Origin: Amylibacter sp.
Lineage (GTDB): Bacteria > Pseudomonadota > Alphaproteobacteria > Rhodobacterales > Rhodobacteraceae
Assembly (NCBI GenBank): GCA_021775355.1
Contig: JAJFHZ010000034.1
Span: 310,001-374,000 of the forward strand
Length of the DNA: 64,000 nt
Direction: 5' to 3'
The position numbers were made by a program, and so were the translations under genes. The notes beneath the pieces are model-generated. The model saw nothing but the letters and a program-made list of their open reading frames with translations. It was not told the DNA's origin and did no database searches. Shown here in pieces: positions 62,270-64,000 of this stretch; positions within the stretch are counted from its first letter, which is position 1, and the number at the start of each line of letters is the position of its first letter.

Positions 62270-62836
62270 ATGATGAGACTTGTTACACTGCTACTGGCCC
62301 TTGTTATTGCTACGCCCTTATGGGCGGTTACACTGGGCGATGACGGGTTGCACAAGACATCTTGGATGCGCAACACTTTCAAAGACATGTCCGAGGATTT
62401 GGCCGAGGCCAATGCCGAAGGGAAGCGGTTGTTGATCATTTTTGAACAACGCGGTTGTATTTATTGCACCCAGATGCACGAAGAGGTTTTTCCTGATCCT
62501 GTGATCACCAAACTGATCGAGGATAATTATTTTGTTATTCAAATGAACCTGTTTGGTGATGAAGAGGTAACGGATTTTGACAGCACAGTTTTAACGGAAA
62601 AGAAAATGGCATCCCGTTGGGGTGTGGTGTTTACCCCGACAATGTTATTCATGCCTGAATCTGTAGAACAGGATAAAACGACAGGGCAGGCCGCGGTAAT
62701 GACAATGCCCGGTGCATTTCACAAAGGGACAACAATGGATTTGTTGAATTTCGTTGTGGAAAAGGGCTATGAAGGGGACGAGCACTTTCAAAAGTATCAT
62801 GCGCGCAAAATTACGGAACGTAAGGCGGCGCAATAA
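62270..62836 (+). CDS. soxW: Periplasmic thioredoxin SoxW-like
   Basis: A 188-residue protein with a signal peptide (MRLVTLLLALVIATPLWA). The redox site CIYC lies in FEQRGCIYCTQMHEEVF, and GVVFTPTMLFMP gives the cis-proline. It follows the SoxV-like gene by 6 bp, matching the soxVW pair of thiosulfate oxidisers. It would receive electrons from SoxV. The soxXYZABCD genes are not in this window. Confidence 0.85.
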   Translation: MMRLVTLLLALVIATPLWAVTLGDDGLHKTSWMRNTFKDMSEDLAEANAEGKRLLIIFEQRGCIYCTQMHEEVFPDPVITKLIEDNYFVIQMNLFGDEEVTDFDSTVLTEKKMASRWGVVFTPTMLFMPESVEQDKTTGQAAVMTMPGAFHKGTTMDLLNFVVEKGYEGDEHFQKYHARKITERKAAQ

Positions 62837-62845
62837 AGGATTTTA

Positions 62846-63391
62846 ATGTCAGTTTACCTTATCCGCCATGGCCAATCGGAATTCAATGCCGCGTATAATG
62901 AAGTAGACCAGATAGATCCTATGATCTTCGATGCGCCCTTGACCGAAAAGGGTATTCGGCAGGCTAAGGATACAAGAGTTGCCGTTTTGGACCTTGGCAT
63001 AAAACTGGTTATTGCTTCACCTTTGACACGTGCCATTCAAACCGCTTTGCACATATTCGAAGGTATTGCCCCGATTACGGTACGGGCAGGACATCATGAA
63101 TATCTGATCCATAGTTGCGATGTAGGCCGGTCACCCGCAGAATTGCAGATGGATTTTCCCGCCCTGTCTTTCGACCATATAGACGATATATGGTGGTTTC
63201 AGGGCCCATTGAATGCGGTTGGTGTCCCGGTAGAGCCGCATGAGGTTTTCCTAAAACGTGTCGCGAATTTCACCAATGACCTGACACATATAAAAGATAG
63301 GCCAGTCGCTATTATTGGCCACGGAGATATGTTTCGTGAGCTGTCCGGGCATCAGATGATGAATTGTGAGGTTCACCGGTATTTGGAATAG
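62846..63391 (+). CDS. Histidine phosphatase (phosphoglycerate mutase-like)
   Basis: A 181-residue protein of the histidine phosphatase family. The catalytic RHG motif is in VYLIRHGQSEFNAAYNE, ASPLTRAIQTAL is the second conserved block, and VAIIGHGDMFRELSG contains the second catalytic His. The substrate is unknown. It is the last gene of the soxV-soxW unit, 9 bp after soxW, and a bidirectional terminator follows. Confidence 0.9.
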   Translation: MSVYLIRHGQSEFNAAYNEVDQIDPMIFDAPLTEKGIRQAKDTRVAVLDLGIKLVIASPLTRAIQTALHIFEGIAPITVRAGHHEYLIHSCDVGRSPAELQMDFPALSFDHIDDIWWFQGPLNAVGVPVEPHEVFLKRVANFTNDLTHIKDRPVAIIGHGDMFRELSGHQMMNCEVHRYLE

Positions 63392-63394
63392 TAT

Positions 63395-63418
63395 AAAAAC
63401 CGGACGTATCCGGTTTTT
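63395..63418. terminator. Bidirectional intrinsic terminator
   Basis: AAAAACCGGA, loop CGTA, TCCGGTTTTT: 10-bp perfect stem between the convergent phosphatase and secreted-protein genes; it can serve both. Confidence 0.92.
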
Positions 63419-63437
63419 CTGTATATGTTTTATACGC

Positions 63438-63938
63438 TTAAGCTTTAGGGCCCAACTCGCCATCCAGTGTAAATGTACGGTCAGTTTTAGATGCCGGCTT
63501 GATTGTTAACGTACCAACACCTGTTTGGCCTTCAAACTGCCCAGTACCGCTAACCAGTTCCCAAAATCCGTAATCGGCCAGACGCGGTTTTTCAGCACCC
63601 TTGAAAAATACTGCACGCACGGTCCATTTGATATTCGCAATATCACCATTTGCCGCTTTGAACTGAAGGTAGCCATGCGGATCAGCACCTTTTGGCGGGT
63701 TGATGTCGTGCCAGCCATATTCGGTGACGGATGCGCCAGCCAAAGCCCCTGATCCTTCAGCTGTGCCTTCACGACGTACCATAGCTACGAAGTGTTTGCT
63801 GCCATCATTAAAATCCATTTTGATAACTTGTGTGGGCGCCATCACGGCTTTTACCGAAAGATCAGCTGCGTAGACTGTGGTAGAGGCTACAAGCCCTGCG
63901 GCGGCGATAAGCCCGCCTGAAATAAATGTCTTCAACAT
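63438..63938 (-). CDS. Secreted protein of unknown function
   Basis: A 166-residue protein with a clear signal peptide (hydrophobic FISGGLIAAAGLVASTTVYA, cleaved before ADLSV). The mature part is rich in beta strands and Gly, with GFWELVSGTGQFEGQTGVGTL resembling the closing strands of allene-oxide-cyclase-like or lipocalin-like barrels; I cannot assign a family with confidence. It contains no cysteine. It is alone and transcribed toward the shared terminator; its promoter should lie in the last 60 bp of the window. Confidence 0.75.
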   Translation of the reverse strand: MLKTFISGGLIAAAGLVASTTVYAADLSVKAVMAPTQVIKMDFNDGSKHFVAMVRREGTAEGSGALAGASVTEYGWHDINPPKGADPHGYLQFKAANGDIANIKWTVRAVFFKGAEKPRLADYGFWELVSGTGQFEGQTGVGTLTIKPASKTDRTFTLDGELGPKA

Positions 63939-64000
63939 AGTGTCTCCAATTCGAATAATGCAGATTAGTGCGATTTCAGATACCGGAAACCGTAGTATTT

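Noticed and set aside
1-64000. CRISPR arrays, prophage, transposases and toxin-antitoxin pairs
   Set aside because: No spaced direct repeats, integrase, transposase or phage structural genes were seen. RatA-like is the only toxin-named family and is more likely Coq10-like.

Overview
The window looks like chromosome from a marine alphaproteobacterium of the order Rhodobacterales (Roseobacter group), with a rather low GC content by eye for that group. The reasons are the gene order dusB-ntrB-ntrC-ntrY-ntrX-trkA-trkH-hfq-hflX, a fused ispDF, an NtrC without the sigma-54 GAFTGA loop, a LipA of roseobacter type, Sox accessory genes, and the helix-hairpin-helix tail that Rhodobacterales attach to some core proteins. 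I could not compute GC or run searches, so the genus is open. No tRNA, rRNA, CRISPR array, prophage or intact insertion sequence was seen.

Layout. 0-2.6 kb: the end of lpdA, an ArsR regulator with a perfect operator palindrome, a disrupted PLP-dependent decarboxylase and a VIT-type iron/manganese transporter. 2.7-14 kb: housekeeping and stress genes (peroxiredoxin, lipA, a cold-shock/DEAD-box fusion helicase, an FAD monooxygenase, hpt, ratA, a nitronate monooxygenase-like enzyme, a RhtB exporter, amtB, pncC-pgpA-ispDF). 14-25.8 kb: the nitrogen-control and potassium operon up to hfq-hflX. 25.8-36 kb: penicillin-acylase-family protein, FNT channel, rpe, a SYLF lipoprotein, hemB and mfd. 36-43 kb: smaller accessory genes (HxlR regulator with AhpD-like partner, DUF1127 protein, DsbA-like protein, peptide-binding protein, LysE exporter, DUF502 protein) and a strong candidate small RNA. 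43-47.8 kb: rpsB (with an extra C-terminal domain), tsf, an FkbM methyltransferase and an Hsp70-like protein.

47.8-59.1 kb is the most interesting part. A tight operon encodes an HpaB-type flavin monooxygenase, two Rieske oxygenases, a RidA protein, a DUF1028 protein, a LysR regulator, and a flavin reductase fused to a LysR-type ligand-binding domain that lacks a DNA-binding domain. The fused sensor domain resembles that of the LysR regulator, so one ligand may control both transcription and reduced-flavin supply. Convergent to it lie an M20 deacylase and a 998-residue kinase/M23/class III aminotransferase fusion. I infer an oxidative pathway for a nitrogen-containing compound; the substrate is unknown.

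59.2-63.4 kb is a sulfur-redox block: a YeeE/TsuA-like transporter, an SqrR/BigR-type persulfide-sensing repressor, a GlcG-like protein, and divergent SoxS-, SoxV- and SoxW-like thiol-redox genes, but no soxXYZABCD. A secreted protein of unknown function closes the window.
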